Assembly (NCBI GenBank): GCA_907163375.1
Contig: CAJQUW010011027.1
Location: 1-64,000, forward strand
Reading direction: 5' to 3'
Length of the DNA: 64,000 bases
DNA from: Prostheceraeus crozeri
Taxonomy: Eukaryota; Platyhelminthes; Polycladida; Euryleptidae
Below the pieces are notes generated by a model that had not been told where the DNA came from, did no database searches, and was given only the letters and a program-made list of their open reading frames with translations. Every line of letters begins with the position of its first letter. Positions within the stretch are counted from its first letter, which is position 1. Positions 1-8,630 of the stretch are shown here, piece after piece. The translations under genes were made by a program, and so were the position numbers.

Positions 1-1306
1 ACTTGAACTTACCTTGAAGTTATTGAAAACCATTCCCTCTAAGCACCAAGGTCAAAATGATGTATGACACTGGTTAGTCAACGAAGCTTTGTGGTCAATC
101 TCCGTGGGCAGTCATCTCGACGTCTCGTTTTCTTCGTAATGGCTTTACCACAAGGCTCTGTACTTGCACCATTGCTGTTCAACATCTACACTCACGACTT
201 ACCTGTTACGACTAGCCATAAGTATATTACGCTGACGACATAGCCCTACGCCCATAATAAAGGAATGACGTTACTACCGAAATCGAGCGGACACTAGCAA
301 TGACCTTGACAAACTGACTTGTTACTTTCATCGATGGAGACTAAGACTAAATGCCGAAAACAGTATGCATGTTTTTCATCTCAAGAACTGTCAGGCCAAC
401 AAACAGTTTAAACGTTCCAGTTTACGAGGGAAAGTCAATCTCACCTGTTATCTTCTCGAAGTACCTCGGCATACACGCTAGGGCACCGATCACTTACGTA
501 CGGGCAACACCCTTAAACAAGTCGCAGCCAAGATCAACGCCGTAATTCAATACTACGCACCCTCGCTAGTTGCCGTTGGGGCGCCGAGTTCTCTGTGCTT
601 CGAACCTCCGCCCTTGCTCTGTGCTACTCCAAGCGCGGAGTATTGCTCTCCAATCTCGCGCGGATTTGCAGAGTACCCACTCCAAGAAGATAGACTGCGC
701 TCTAAATGACACTATGCGACTAATCTCTGGTTGTATAACGCAGTACCAAAATTGGACATCTGCCCATTCTCGCGCATCGAGTGGCATTGAAACTCCTGAC
801 ATCCGCCGCGAAAGACTCGCGATACGACTTTCACCAAAGAGCTTCGGACAGTGACCACCTGCTGCATAAGAAGCTCTCGCTCTTCGCCTAACGACCGACC
901 ATCAAGAAGACTTAAGTCACGCAACCCTCTATCCAGACGACACAACGGCCTTATCCCACTATCAACAACCTATTCCAACTCATGGGCTGCAGATGAATGG
1001 AGACGAAAATGGACGCAGGCGAGTCACGGACTTCGGAGCTTCATATCCGAACCGGCTTACCATCCTCCCGGGTCCGATCTCCCCAGAGGACAGTGGGTCC
1101 TCCTGAATCGCCTCCGATCTGGACACGGCAGATTCGCTGCATTCATGCATAAGATCGGTCTGTCCTCAAGTGATTCCTGCAGATGCGGAGACGTTCAAAC
1201 TAGTGAACACGTCCTGATGTGTCCTGTAATTGGAATGTGTGGTGACCTGAAGACCGTCGATCGTGACTTACGCACGTGGCTTCGTGAAACTGATCTTTGT
1301 GTTTAA
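1..1306 (+). mobile_element. Jockey-like LINE fragment (reverse transcriptase C-terminal half), decayed
   Basis: This is the 3' half of a non-LTR retrotransposon whose reverse transcriptase copies its own RNA at a nicked target. The motif LPQGSVLAPLLFNIY (about 145-190) is the palm motif before the active site, and YADDIALR (about 223-246) is the catalytic YADD block, in another frame. Reading blocks at 351-545, 570-854 and 851-1306 resemble the thumb and C-terminal region. They include a run like PDIRRER and a terminal RCGDVQTSEHVLMCP, which matches the usual Cys/His tail of Jockey-type polymerases. The frame changes several times and stop codons interrupt it, so this is a fossil copy. The 5' part lies outside the window. 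Assignment to the Jockey group rests on motif memory only. Confidence 0.75.
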
Positions 1307-1333
1307 CTTTCTTTCTCTTTATCACTGTACATT

Positions 1334-1927
1334 TCATACGAATATATATATAATGAAATTAGCTTCAGAAATTCTAGTTCTAACAGGGTTATTTTGATGG
1401 TCTATTATCTCCACATAGATATCTTTAATCGTCATAGCAACGTTATTGTGCTTAGATCGAATATGTTGAGATAATGCACTTTTCATATCTCCATAACGTA
1501 TGCTGCGTTCATGTTCCGCATAGCGCGCAGAGAAAGTTCTATTAGTAGAACCAACATAGCTATCATTACAGATTTTGCATCTGAAGCTATAGACGACATA
1601 TCTACTCTTACAGGAGTATATATCAGACAGAACATCGCAAATACTGCAATTACAATCACTATTGTTACGGAAAATGTCGGTATTCATAAAATTGCCAATA
1701 GATTTTCCCGGTTTACAAGTAATTCTGACAGGGACATCATATTTGCTAGCAATACTGCGTAATTTCCTGGTACATGAGTCACTAATAAAGTCGATATTTA
1801 GACTAGCCAGCATGTCATTGCGCTGGTCTTTTCTATTGCGAGAATCATACGAAGCGTACTTCTCAACAGAAGTATAACCATTATTTTGAAGTCTGTTGAT
1901 TAAAGTTTTTGAGCATTCGTGATACAT
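1334..1927 (-). CDS. PLE fragment A: GIY-YIG endonuclease domain
   Basis: This is the C-terminal part of a Penelope-like element polymerase. A Cys-rich CNCSICD block is followed by a GIY-YIG-type nuclease core in which YVVYSFRCKICNDSYVGSTN carries the two strand motifs, then RYAEHERSI and a conserved SQHIRSKH. In the family this nuclease nicks target DNA to prime reverse transcription. It directly continues the RT block at 1900-2355 with a small frame overlap. The 3' end runs into an AT repeat (near 1338-1352), so this copy lacks its normal terminus. The same domain recurs in inverse orientation at 2471-2908. Confidence 0.8.
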   Translation of the reverse strand: MYHECSKTLINRLQNNGYTSVEKYASYDSRNRKDQRNDMLASLNIDFISDSCTRKLRSIASKYDVPVRITCKPGKSIGNFMNTDIFRNNSDCNCSICDVLSDIYSCKSRYVVYSFRCKICNDSYVGSTNRTFSARYAEHERSIRYGDMKSALSQHIRSKHNNVAMTIKDIYVEIIDHQNNPVRTRISEANFIIYIFV

Positions 1928-2355
1928 ATCGTTATCAGAACATCTGTATTTAAAATTTTTGAAACTACTACGAAATAAAATTGGATTTTACATGAGAAGG
2001 AACAACTACCATGGCTGAGAGTAATGTTAGAATGTTGCTCTTTGCAATACCATCTGTACTGGACTTTTCTATTACAAAGAGCAATAGATAAGTCTAAAAA
2101 ATTCAGAATATCGGTATCAGGTATTTCTACAGCAAATTGAATCGCACTGTTGACTGAGTTAAACACATCCAGAATAACTTCAAAGTTAGTAGTGGATTTA
2201 TTAAACGGCCCAATAATTATATCATCGATGTACCGATAAAATATCAGCGGAGATATTTTGTGCTTATTCCTAAGAATATCCAGGGCAGTTTTTTCAATAA
2301 AATTCATATATATTATGGCAAAGGCTGGCGCGAAGTGGGATCCCATAGGACACAT
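1900..2355 (-). CDS. PLE fragment A: reverse transcriptase domain
   Basis: This is the RT palm region of a Penelope-like element. MGSHFAPAFAIIYMNFIE is the B-type motif and FYRYIDDIIIGP contains the catalytic YIDD, followed by a conserved ILNFLDLSI. Upstream on the same strand (2356-2470) a further piece reading like LKDVEDFLKFVIYNYE is out of frame, so the copy is disrupted and 5'-truncated at about 2470. The sequence continues downstream into the GIY-YIG block. It is a fossil of a retroelement class known for telomeric and tandem or inverted insertion structures. Confidence 0.75.
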   Translation of the reverse strand: MCPMGSHFAPAFAIIYMNFIEKTALDILRNKHKISPLIFYRYIDDIIIGPFNKSTTNFEVILDVFNSVNSAIQFAVEIPDTDILNFLDLSIALCNRKVQYRWYCKEQHSNITLSHGSCSFSCKIQFYFVVVSKILNTDVLITICITNAQKL

Positions 2356-2470
2356 TTATCTGTAAATAAGTTTTGTTGTTGTAATTAATCTCGTAGTTAT
2401 ATATTACGAACTTCAGAAAATCCTCTACATCTTTTAGTGTGAAACCATAATTACTTATATTCATCCAATA

Positions 2471-3029
2471 TTGGGAGACTTTATTAGTGACTCATGTACC
2501 AGGAAATTACGCAGTATTGCTAGCAAATATGATGTCCCTGTCAGAATTACTTGTAAACCGGGAAAATCTATTGGCAATTTTATGAATACCGACATTTTCC
2601 GTAACAATAGTGATTGTAATTGCAGTATTTGCGATGTTCTGTCTGATATATACTCCTGTAAGAGTAGATATGTCGTCTATATCTTCAGATGCAAAATCTG
2701 TAATGATAGCTATGTTGGTTCTACTAATAGAACTTTCTCTGCGCGCTATGCGGAACATGAACGCAGCATACGTTATGGAGATATGAAAAGTGCATTATCT
2801 CAACATATTCGATCTAAGCACAATAACGTTGCTATGACGATTAAAGATTTCCATGTGGAGATAATAGACCATCAAAATAACCCTGTTGTAACCCTTTATA
2901 CAAGATAACCCTTTGTATTCTACAACAACCTTTGTATTCTATTACAACCCTGTTGTAACCTGTTATACAAAAGGTGTAGAATTTCTGAAGCTAATTTCAT
3001 TGATTTTCTGAAACCAACTCTAAACCGTA
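2471..3029 (+). mobile_element. PLE fragment B: inverted second copy of the GIY-YIG end
   Basis: From about 2479 to 2883 the plus strand repeats, almost base for base, the minus-strand GIY-YIG region at about 1372-1793. The translated block at 2471-2908 starts in mid-domain, so this copy is 5'-truncated and joined head-to-head to fragment A. Unlike copy A it retains the 3' coding end (the frame resembling DFLKPTLNRKHE near 3000-3036). About 95 bp of short tandem sequence are inserted at 2883-2975. Polinton-1 inserted directly after 3035, and the PLE sequence resumes at 26843. Confidence 0.75.
2883..2975. repeat. Short minisatellite inserted in PLE fragment B
   Basis: Units resembling AACCCTTTGTATTCTACAAC recur about four times with variation between two bases that are adjacent in the inverted sister copy at about 1390. 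It is absent from copy A, so it arose after, or during, formation of the inverted pair. Confidence 0.6.
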
Positions 3030-3035
3030 AACACG
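3030..3035. repeat. Target site duplication of Polinton-1, left copy (AACACG)
   Basis: AACACG here is repeated at 26843-26848 immediately beyond the other element end. Six bp is the duplication length known for Polinton/Maverick integrases. The flanks join without a gap into PLE sequence. Confidence 0.9.
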
Positions 3036-4743
3036 AGTAGTAAGAAAACGGCGAACACCAGATAGCGCAAGATGGCCGCCATCGCTGACTCCCCCCCCTC
3101 CCCCTCCCCTTCCCCCTCCCCCTCCCCCTCCCCCTCCCCTCCCCCTCCCCTCCCCCTCCCCCTCCGCTCCCCCGCCCCCCCCCTATGGAACGGCAGAGTG
3201 TCGTGGGCGGCCGCCGTGGTGCTTTGGGTCTGAGTGTCGTGGTGGACTTGGGCGACCGCCAGGATTAGTCTTGAGGCTATAGTGTGTGATGTTTTTCGTG
3301 CTGAATGTTGGGTTGTGAAATGGGTTGTTTCGAGTGGAAGGAGTGGTCGGATGAGAAAACGGAGGCCAGATTCGGAATCTACGTGAAATTTTGGGTTAGG
3401 AAGGATGTTTCCAGCGAAATCGGAGAGAAAAAATTTTCGGCTGACTCCCCCCCCCTCTGGACAGCTTGCTTCGATTTTGGCTTCTAGTGGACGGATTTTG
3501 TCGTGCGATAGCTCGTTTGAAAGCTAAGAGTGAGACAAATTCACTGAAAGAATCGGCTTGTTCCTATCTGTCTTCGTTTAGATGTGAGACGCCATTTAAG
3601 ATTTTGGGACATTGGTGAAAAACGACAGAGTTAGAATTTGGGACGTTTTGGGCTGTAGCTTCAAAACGAAGGCTCGGATGGGAAAACGGATTTCAGATTT
3701 GGAATCAGCGTGAAATTCTTTATCTGTATGGTGAGTTTCAAGTCAATCGGAGAGAAAAAATTTTCAACATTTTTCGAAAAAACGACAGAGTTAGAATTTG
3801 GGACGTTTTGGTGTGTAGCGCCCAAACGAAGCATCGGATGAGAAAACGGAGGCCAGATTCGGAATCTACGTGAAATTTTGGGTTAGGAAGGATGTTTCCA
3901 GCGAAATCGGAGAGAAAAAATTTTCGGCTGACTCCCCCCCCCTCTGGACAGCTTGCTTCGATTTTGGCTTCTAGTGGACGGATTTTGTCGTGCGATAGCT
4001 CGTTTGAAAGCTAAGAGTGAGACAAATTCAGTGAAAGAATCGGCTTGTTCCTATCTGTCTTCGTTCAAAAGTTAGAGCGGTTACAAGATTTTAGGTCGGA
4101 GCTCGCTTACCTGAAAAAATCCTAAGTGTCAGAGTGACTTTGTATGGGTAAAATTTTGAAAATTTTCCAAAGTGTGGAATTTCGACCTGGGACCGTCACC
4201 AAAACATTTTTCATCAAATTCTGAAATTTCACTGACCTCCCCCCCCCCCTCCCCCCTCTGGACAGCTTGCTTCGATTTTGGCTTCCAGTGGACGGATTTT
4301 GTCGTGCGATAGCTCGTTTGAAAGCTAAGAGTGAGACAAAATCACTGAAAGAATCGGCTTGTTCCTATCTGTCTTCATTCAAAAGTTAGAGCGGTTACAA
4401 GATTTTAGGTCGGAGCTCGCTTACCTGAAAAAATCCTAAGTGTCAGAGTGACTTTGTATGGGTAAAATTTTGAAAATTTTCCAAAGTGTGGAATTTCGAC
4501 CTGGGACCGTCACCAAAACATTTTTCATCAAATTCTGAAATTTCACTGACCTCCCCCCCCTCTGGACAGCTTGCTTCGATTTTGGCTTCCAGTGGACGGA
4601 TTTTGTCGTGCGATAGCTCGTTTGAAAGCTAAGAGTGAGACAAATTCACTGAAAGAATCGGCTTGTTCCTATCTGTCTTCGTTTAGATGTGAGACGCCAT
4701 TTAAGATTTTGGGACATTGGTGAAAAACGACAGAGTTAGAATT
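3036..4743 (+). repeat. Polinton-1 left terminal inverted repeat
   Basis: This arm is the inverted counterpart of 25008-26842. It is built of modules of about 300-490 bp containing C-rich tracts (near 3440, 3930, 4235 and 4550). Each tract is followed by a block starting CTCTGGACAGCTTGCTTCG and containing GTCGTGCGATAGCTCG. Similarity to the other arm stops near GACAGAGTTAGAATTT at about 4735-4745. Short open frames in these modules are repeat artefacts. The arm contains no gene that I can support. Confidence 0.85.
3088..3186. repeat. C-rich (CCCCCT)n tract near the Polinton left end
   Basis: Nearly 100 bp of C runs interrupted by single T, mirrored by a G-rich tract at 26715-26790 near the right end. 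The G-rich strand has many runs of three or more G and could fold into quadruplexes. It lies about 50 bp inside the element tip. Confidence 0.85.
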
Positions 4744-4919
4744 TTTGCGATGGCTGCCTACTGTAGAGCCAAAACGAAGCATCGGATGGGAAAACGGAGG
4801 CCAGATTCGGATTCAGCGTCAAATTCTACATGGAAATGGTGTATTTCCAGCTCAATCGGAGCACTAGAACCGGAGATAGACGGGATTTTTAGTGTTTGGA
4901 TGATGGGTATTACGTCATC

Positions 4920-4992
4920 AGCTGATCGCCACACACTATATAAGCTGGGAACCGACGGAGACTTGTCATTTAGAGGAGAACGATTGTCAGAG
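4920..4992 (+). promoter_or_regulatory. TATA promoter and first (non-coding) exon of the coiled-coil gene
   Basis: TATATAA at 4937-4943 lies just inside the left terminal repeat. About 50 bp downstream, CAGAG followed by GTAGGT at 4993 is a good splice donor. A matching acceptor (pyrimidine tract then CAG) ends at 6022, three bases before the ATG at 6025. The implied leader intron (4993-6022, about 1.03 kb) holds no other gene that I can support. It is inferred from consensus sites only. Confidence 0.5.
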
Positions 4993-6024
4993 GTAGGTCG
5001 TCTCTCTGAGCTCCGATGATAGCTTCGGACATTCCAAATTCCAAGTTTCTGTAAGAAACCGACTTAGAAAATTTCATTGCTGATATCAGCTAAGCCGTCA
5101 GACTTAGAGGTTCGCCAGGAGATGGCCTTCGTCTCCAGGCCATAAAAGACTCCAAAACTTTAAAGGCTCGTAACTTTGCTTCTACAAGTCCGTTTGACTT
5201 GATTCAAAAAAGGTTCGGTCGCTATTGACCTGCCCTAAGTGATGGACTACTTATAAAATTTCATAAGTAGTGCTAAAAAGTTGAAAATTTTAAATTCACT
5301 AGTTTTGGAGGTTTTCTGGGGTTTTCGACCCTGCTGAAGTCAATGAAAGCATTTTTAATGATGTCTGAGCCAGTCTTCTCATGGTATAAGCGGCTTTTCA
5401 CTGAAAGCGAGCAAGACATGGAGAGTTTTGCTGTAATATTCCACTGACAGGGTGTTCCTTCGGGACGGCGGACGATGCCGTAGTGATAAGTGTGGCAAGG
5501 GAATGTGTCATATTTAAGACCGTAACCGCTGGGGCAACTCATGTTGGGCATTTGACACAGCTCTCAACGTAGCACTTTGAACGCCAATCGGTTGAGTCTT
5601 AGCTATCTTGTCATGGGTGGCCTCTAAACATCTCCATTGCAAAACGCTGGTGAATCAAGCACTCTACGGCTTGCTATCAAGCTGATCAAAGCAATAACTT
5701 GGGATGTTTCCTCAAGGTTTTCAAGTATGCTAAGTTCAAATCTGATATCATGTTTCAAATTTAACTAAGTCTAAGGCAGCTTTGAGGGGTTAGATCCCAG
5801 CTACTGTTCACTACCTTTGACTCGGCGTTGCTGTTACCACTTCGGGGCAGTGACAATGATGTCTTCAGCTGTAAATAGCGGGTATCGGGGAAGATCTCTC
5901 ACTTCCCTAGTGATCAGTACAAGGCCTTCGGGCTGTCGACGGGATCGAGTGCCACTCACTACACTCAATCTATCATTCCTCACTAAGTGTAAAAATCATT
6001 GTTTTCCGTTTTTTCGCTTCAGAA

Positions 6025-7083
6025 ATGCCGAAATACAATAATATGAAGACCAGTTTCAAACTGTGTCAATGCCGGAAGGTATTCCGAGCTGACGCCTTCA
6101 AAAAGCACGCTTGTACTAACAAGAAACAGATAGGGGTCGCTCGCTACTATTGCGGAGTCCACAAAGTCAGTCGCTTAAGTGAGCGGCTGGAGGATTGGCA
6201 CTCACAACACAGCGAGTGTCAAACAGGCGAAGTAGGCGAAGAAGAACGGAGTTCACTCTTCGCCACTGAGCTCCGTTCTTTAGAGCTACAATCTGCCAAC
6301 GAGCAAGAACGGAGTTCACTCTTCACCACTGAGGCCACTGAGCTACAATCCGCCATTGAAGCGATTGCCGCTGTATCCTCGCTTAGTAGCGAGAGTTCGC
6401 TGACCAGCAGCGATAGTGAGGAGGAGGAGGGAGAGCTACAGTCGCAACTTATCAAGGACGTCGACCTCGATCGCGAGACCCCTACAGCCGTAACTGTGAG
6501 TGGAATTGCAACACAATGTCGCAATTTTGTCAAGCGCCCGCCGGTGATCGCCGAACGGGATAGATTAAAGAAAGAGGCGGAGAAGTTGAAGGAGGAGGCC
6601 TTCTCATACAAGGCAAAGTATGAGGACCTAAAGAACGTGGCCGGAGAGATGAAGAAGGTGAAGGAGAGATTAAGCGAGCGGGATGGCGAGTTGGAGCAGG
6701 AGAGGCTCAAGACTCTCGAGGGGAAAGCCAGAGAAGAGGCTTTGCTAGCAGAGAGGGAAAGTAGGGAGAAGGAGATACGAAGGTTGAAGGAGGAAGTGGA
6801 GAGACTCCGTGTGCAGATGGCTAAGGTTGTCGAGACGAACCACGAGCTGCACCGTTCGGCGCAGCTGGTGGATCGCGATCGAAGGGTGCGTTCCAGTCGT
6901 CTGCACATCCCTATTAGAAAGGGGAGAGTAGCAGAAACTCCTCTCTTGTACGAGCGTGGAAGAGGGGAGAAATGCTACTCTCGGGTGAAGAAAGGGGTGG
7001 AGTGTCTACACTTCACCTTCGATCATCGTGATCCGATCTCGAATTTCCTTTATGAGGAAGCGTCCGAGAAGATCTGTAAGTAA
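6025..7083 (+). CDS. Polinton-1 coiled-coil protein with N-terminal Cys/His cluster
   Basis: 352 codons; I do not recognise the family. The N-terminus (residues 11-45) has a possible zinc site with CQC, a later HAC and YYCGVH. Residues about 60-150 are acidic and Ser-rich. Residues about 180-290 form a long, strongly charged coiled coil with repeated KLKEE and RLKEEVERL patterns. The C-terminal part is basic. Near the end, GTAAGT at about 7076 and a TTTCTTTACAG ending near 7136 suggest a 60-bp terminal intron leading to a short proline-rich last exon that stops near 7197. It is the first gene inside the left repeat and has its own TATA promoter. A scaffold or DNA-organising role is only a guess. 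Confidence 0.7.
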   Translation: MPKYNNMKTSFKLCQCRKVFRADAFKKHACTNKKQIGVARYYCGVHKVSRLSERLEDWHSQHSECQTGEVGEEERSSLFATELRSLELQSANEQERSSLFTTEATELQSAIEAIAAVSSLSSESSLTSSDSEEEEGELQSQLIKDVDLDRETPTAVTVSGIATQCRNFVKRPPVIAERDRLKKEAEKLKEEAFSYKAKYEDLKNVAGEMKKVKERLSERDGELEQERLKTLEGKAREEALLAERESREKEIRRLKEEVERLRVQMAKVVETNHELHRSAQLVDRDRRVRSSRLHIPIRKGRVAETPLLYERGRGEKCYSRVKKGVECLHFTFDHRDPISNFLYEEASEKICK

Positions 7084-7799
7084 AAATGACTAAATTGATA
7101 TGTAAGATGATAACTCACTACTTCTTTCTTTACAGACATCCAAGAGAAGCGACCACCCGCCCCGTTGCCGGAGCCGCAGTCGAAACAACAAGCCTGAGTC
7201 CCTACCACACACCCCGAGAACGAACCATCGGCTCTCTTAAGGGCCACCATGGGGCAAGACATGATAGAACCTCCTCGCGGTTTGCCCTGGGCAGTCTTCG
7301 GACTGGCGAATACTATCATTAAGTTGAATCTGCTATCAGTCAACTTGAACGTCGCAAATGAAGTTCGGTGTAATACTTCCTTTCGACGGGCGTTCCTGTA
7401 AAGGGCGGCGGTGAAACCCGTAGCTATGTATACCGCAAGGGACATTCGGCAATGGTCAATCTTGTTAAACCTCTCTGCGTCATGTTTGCAAGTGATTGCC
7501 TCTGTCTCAACGTAGTATGCATTCGCGCCAGGGCGACATTTAGCCAACTGTCGAAGGTTGCCTAAAACTTTCCATTGCATACGTTATGAGAACCATGAGT
7601 TCTACCTGTCTCTATCAATGAGACGAATTGATGAATGGAATGAAATGGGAGGACACTCACGCGCCACACGCAACATAACACACTTCTCTCTTCCGTAGTC
7701 TAACAAGCTCTTTACACATGGATCGCAGTCGATTGCTATCCCTGTATCAGAAGTGTAAGCTATCTTAATTTTATCTAACACTATTTCATCTACCATCAT
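7050..7799 (-). CDS. Possible two-exon minus-strand gene of Polinton-1, unknown
   Basis: A 5' block (7602-7799) starts MMVDEIVLDKIKIAYTS and runs into a consensus donor GTGAGT near 7660. A second open block (7050-7580) contains LAKCRPGANAYYVETEA and is preceded by a plausible CAG acceptor near 7559. The pair could be one small spliced gene. Its 3' part overlaps the terminus of the coiled-coil gene antisense, so the true end is uncertain. I recognise no domain, and it may be chance. Confidence 0.3.
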
Positions 7800-7946
7800 C
7801 GCCCATATGAAATGTTATAAGATTTACAAGTTAGACTAAGCGTGCTACTATTTCCAAATGAAAAAGTATACATGGTTAAATCATCCACTGAAGCCCCATT
7901 CAAGTAAGTCAGTATGAAAGCAAAGATAATACGAAATAAACATTTA

Positions 7947-8402
7947 TTATGGCATGTATTTCAAAAGGTCTTCATCGTCAATATCATCCCAGAGTCTGGC
8001 TTCACATAGATAACAAAAACAGTTCAGTTGCTTTAATCGTTCTTCCACTGCAAGCCTCACTTTATCAATATACTCCCACTCTGCCATAGTTCGTGGCTGG
8101 GAGTTAGGGGTGTACCACTCCCATAATTGGTGGAGGAATTTCGTGCTGGTGATCTCCATCACATCGTCAGTATCGTACTGGAGATACTTCCACCTCACGC
8201 CTGTTAAGTCGGGACACTCCTTCTCACATACACTCTCCTCTTCCTCGTCCGCTGGTAATGATAACTTTCGTATATTGTCCAGTCGGTACACCTTCTCCAC
8301 CTTCGCCTTTCTTGGTGCATTTGGTGTAACGAGCACCTTTGCTGATGTGCATGGAGAGGAGAACTCCAATGCGGTATTTGGTGTTGTTGGAGGACTTGTC
8401 AT
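7947..8402 (-). CDS. Polinton-1 small acidic protein, unknown
   Basis: 151 codons; not recognised. The N-terminal third is Pro/Ser/Thr-rich, the middle has an acidic DEEEES stretch, and the C-terminal half contains a WEWYTP segment and a CFCYLC pair. A polyadenylation signal (AATAAA on the minus strand) overlaps the stop codon. It is transcribed away from the polymerase gene, and about 230 bp separate the two start codons, so they may share a divergent regulatory region that includes the CCAAT boxes near 8475-8500. It has good codon continuity and stands alone in its interval, so it is probably real. Confidence 0.6.
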   Translation of the reverse strand: MTSPPTTPNTALEFSSPCTSAKVLVTPNAPRKAKVEKVYRLDNIRKLSLPADEEEESVCEKECPDLTGVRWKYLQYDTDDVMEITSTKFLHQLWEWYTPNSQPRTMAEWEYIDKVRLAVEERLKQLNCFCYLCEARLWDDIDDEDLLKYMP

Positions 8403-8469
8403 GTTGTCTTTGAAATGCTGACTTTGAATAATGATAACTTTAACATTTTTCTAATTCTAAAGTATACAC

Positions 8470-8630
8470 AAGCAGCCAATCAGAATGAACATCCAATGAA
8501 TGAAGAGAATGAAAGTATATAAGCAAAGTGACATTCATATCATTTCATTTAATCTGTGAATCATACAAGTGACGAACGCACGATCTCTCTCTTTGACTAT
8601 TATTCTGTCTGATCATATTTCATTAAAATG
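8470..8630 (+). promoter_or_regulatory. Polymerase gene promoter: CCAAT boxes, TATA, leader motif, start-codon intron
   Basis: CCAAT occurs twice (near 8475 and 8493), TATATAA lies at 8516-8522, and the leader motif GAATCATACAAGTGACG starts at 8558, 42 bp after the TATA start. The ATG at 8628-8630 is followed directly by GTAAGT. The same arrangement, with the same 42-bp spacing and a near-identical leader, precedes the minus-strand gene that starts at 24769 and its Polinton-2 counterpart at 54595. Confidence 0.75.

Noticed and set aside
6219-6908. 229-codon Ser/Leu-rich minus-strand frame opposite the coiled-coil gene
   Set aside because: A typical antisense shadow of a Glu/Lys-rich coiled coil.
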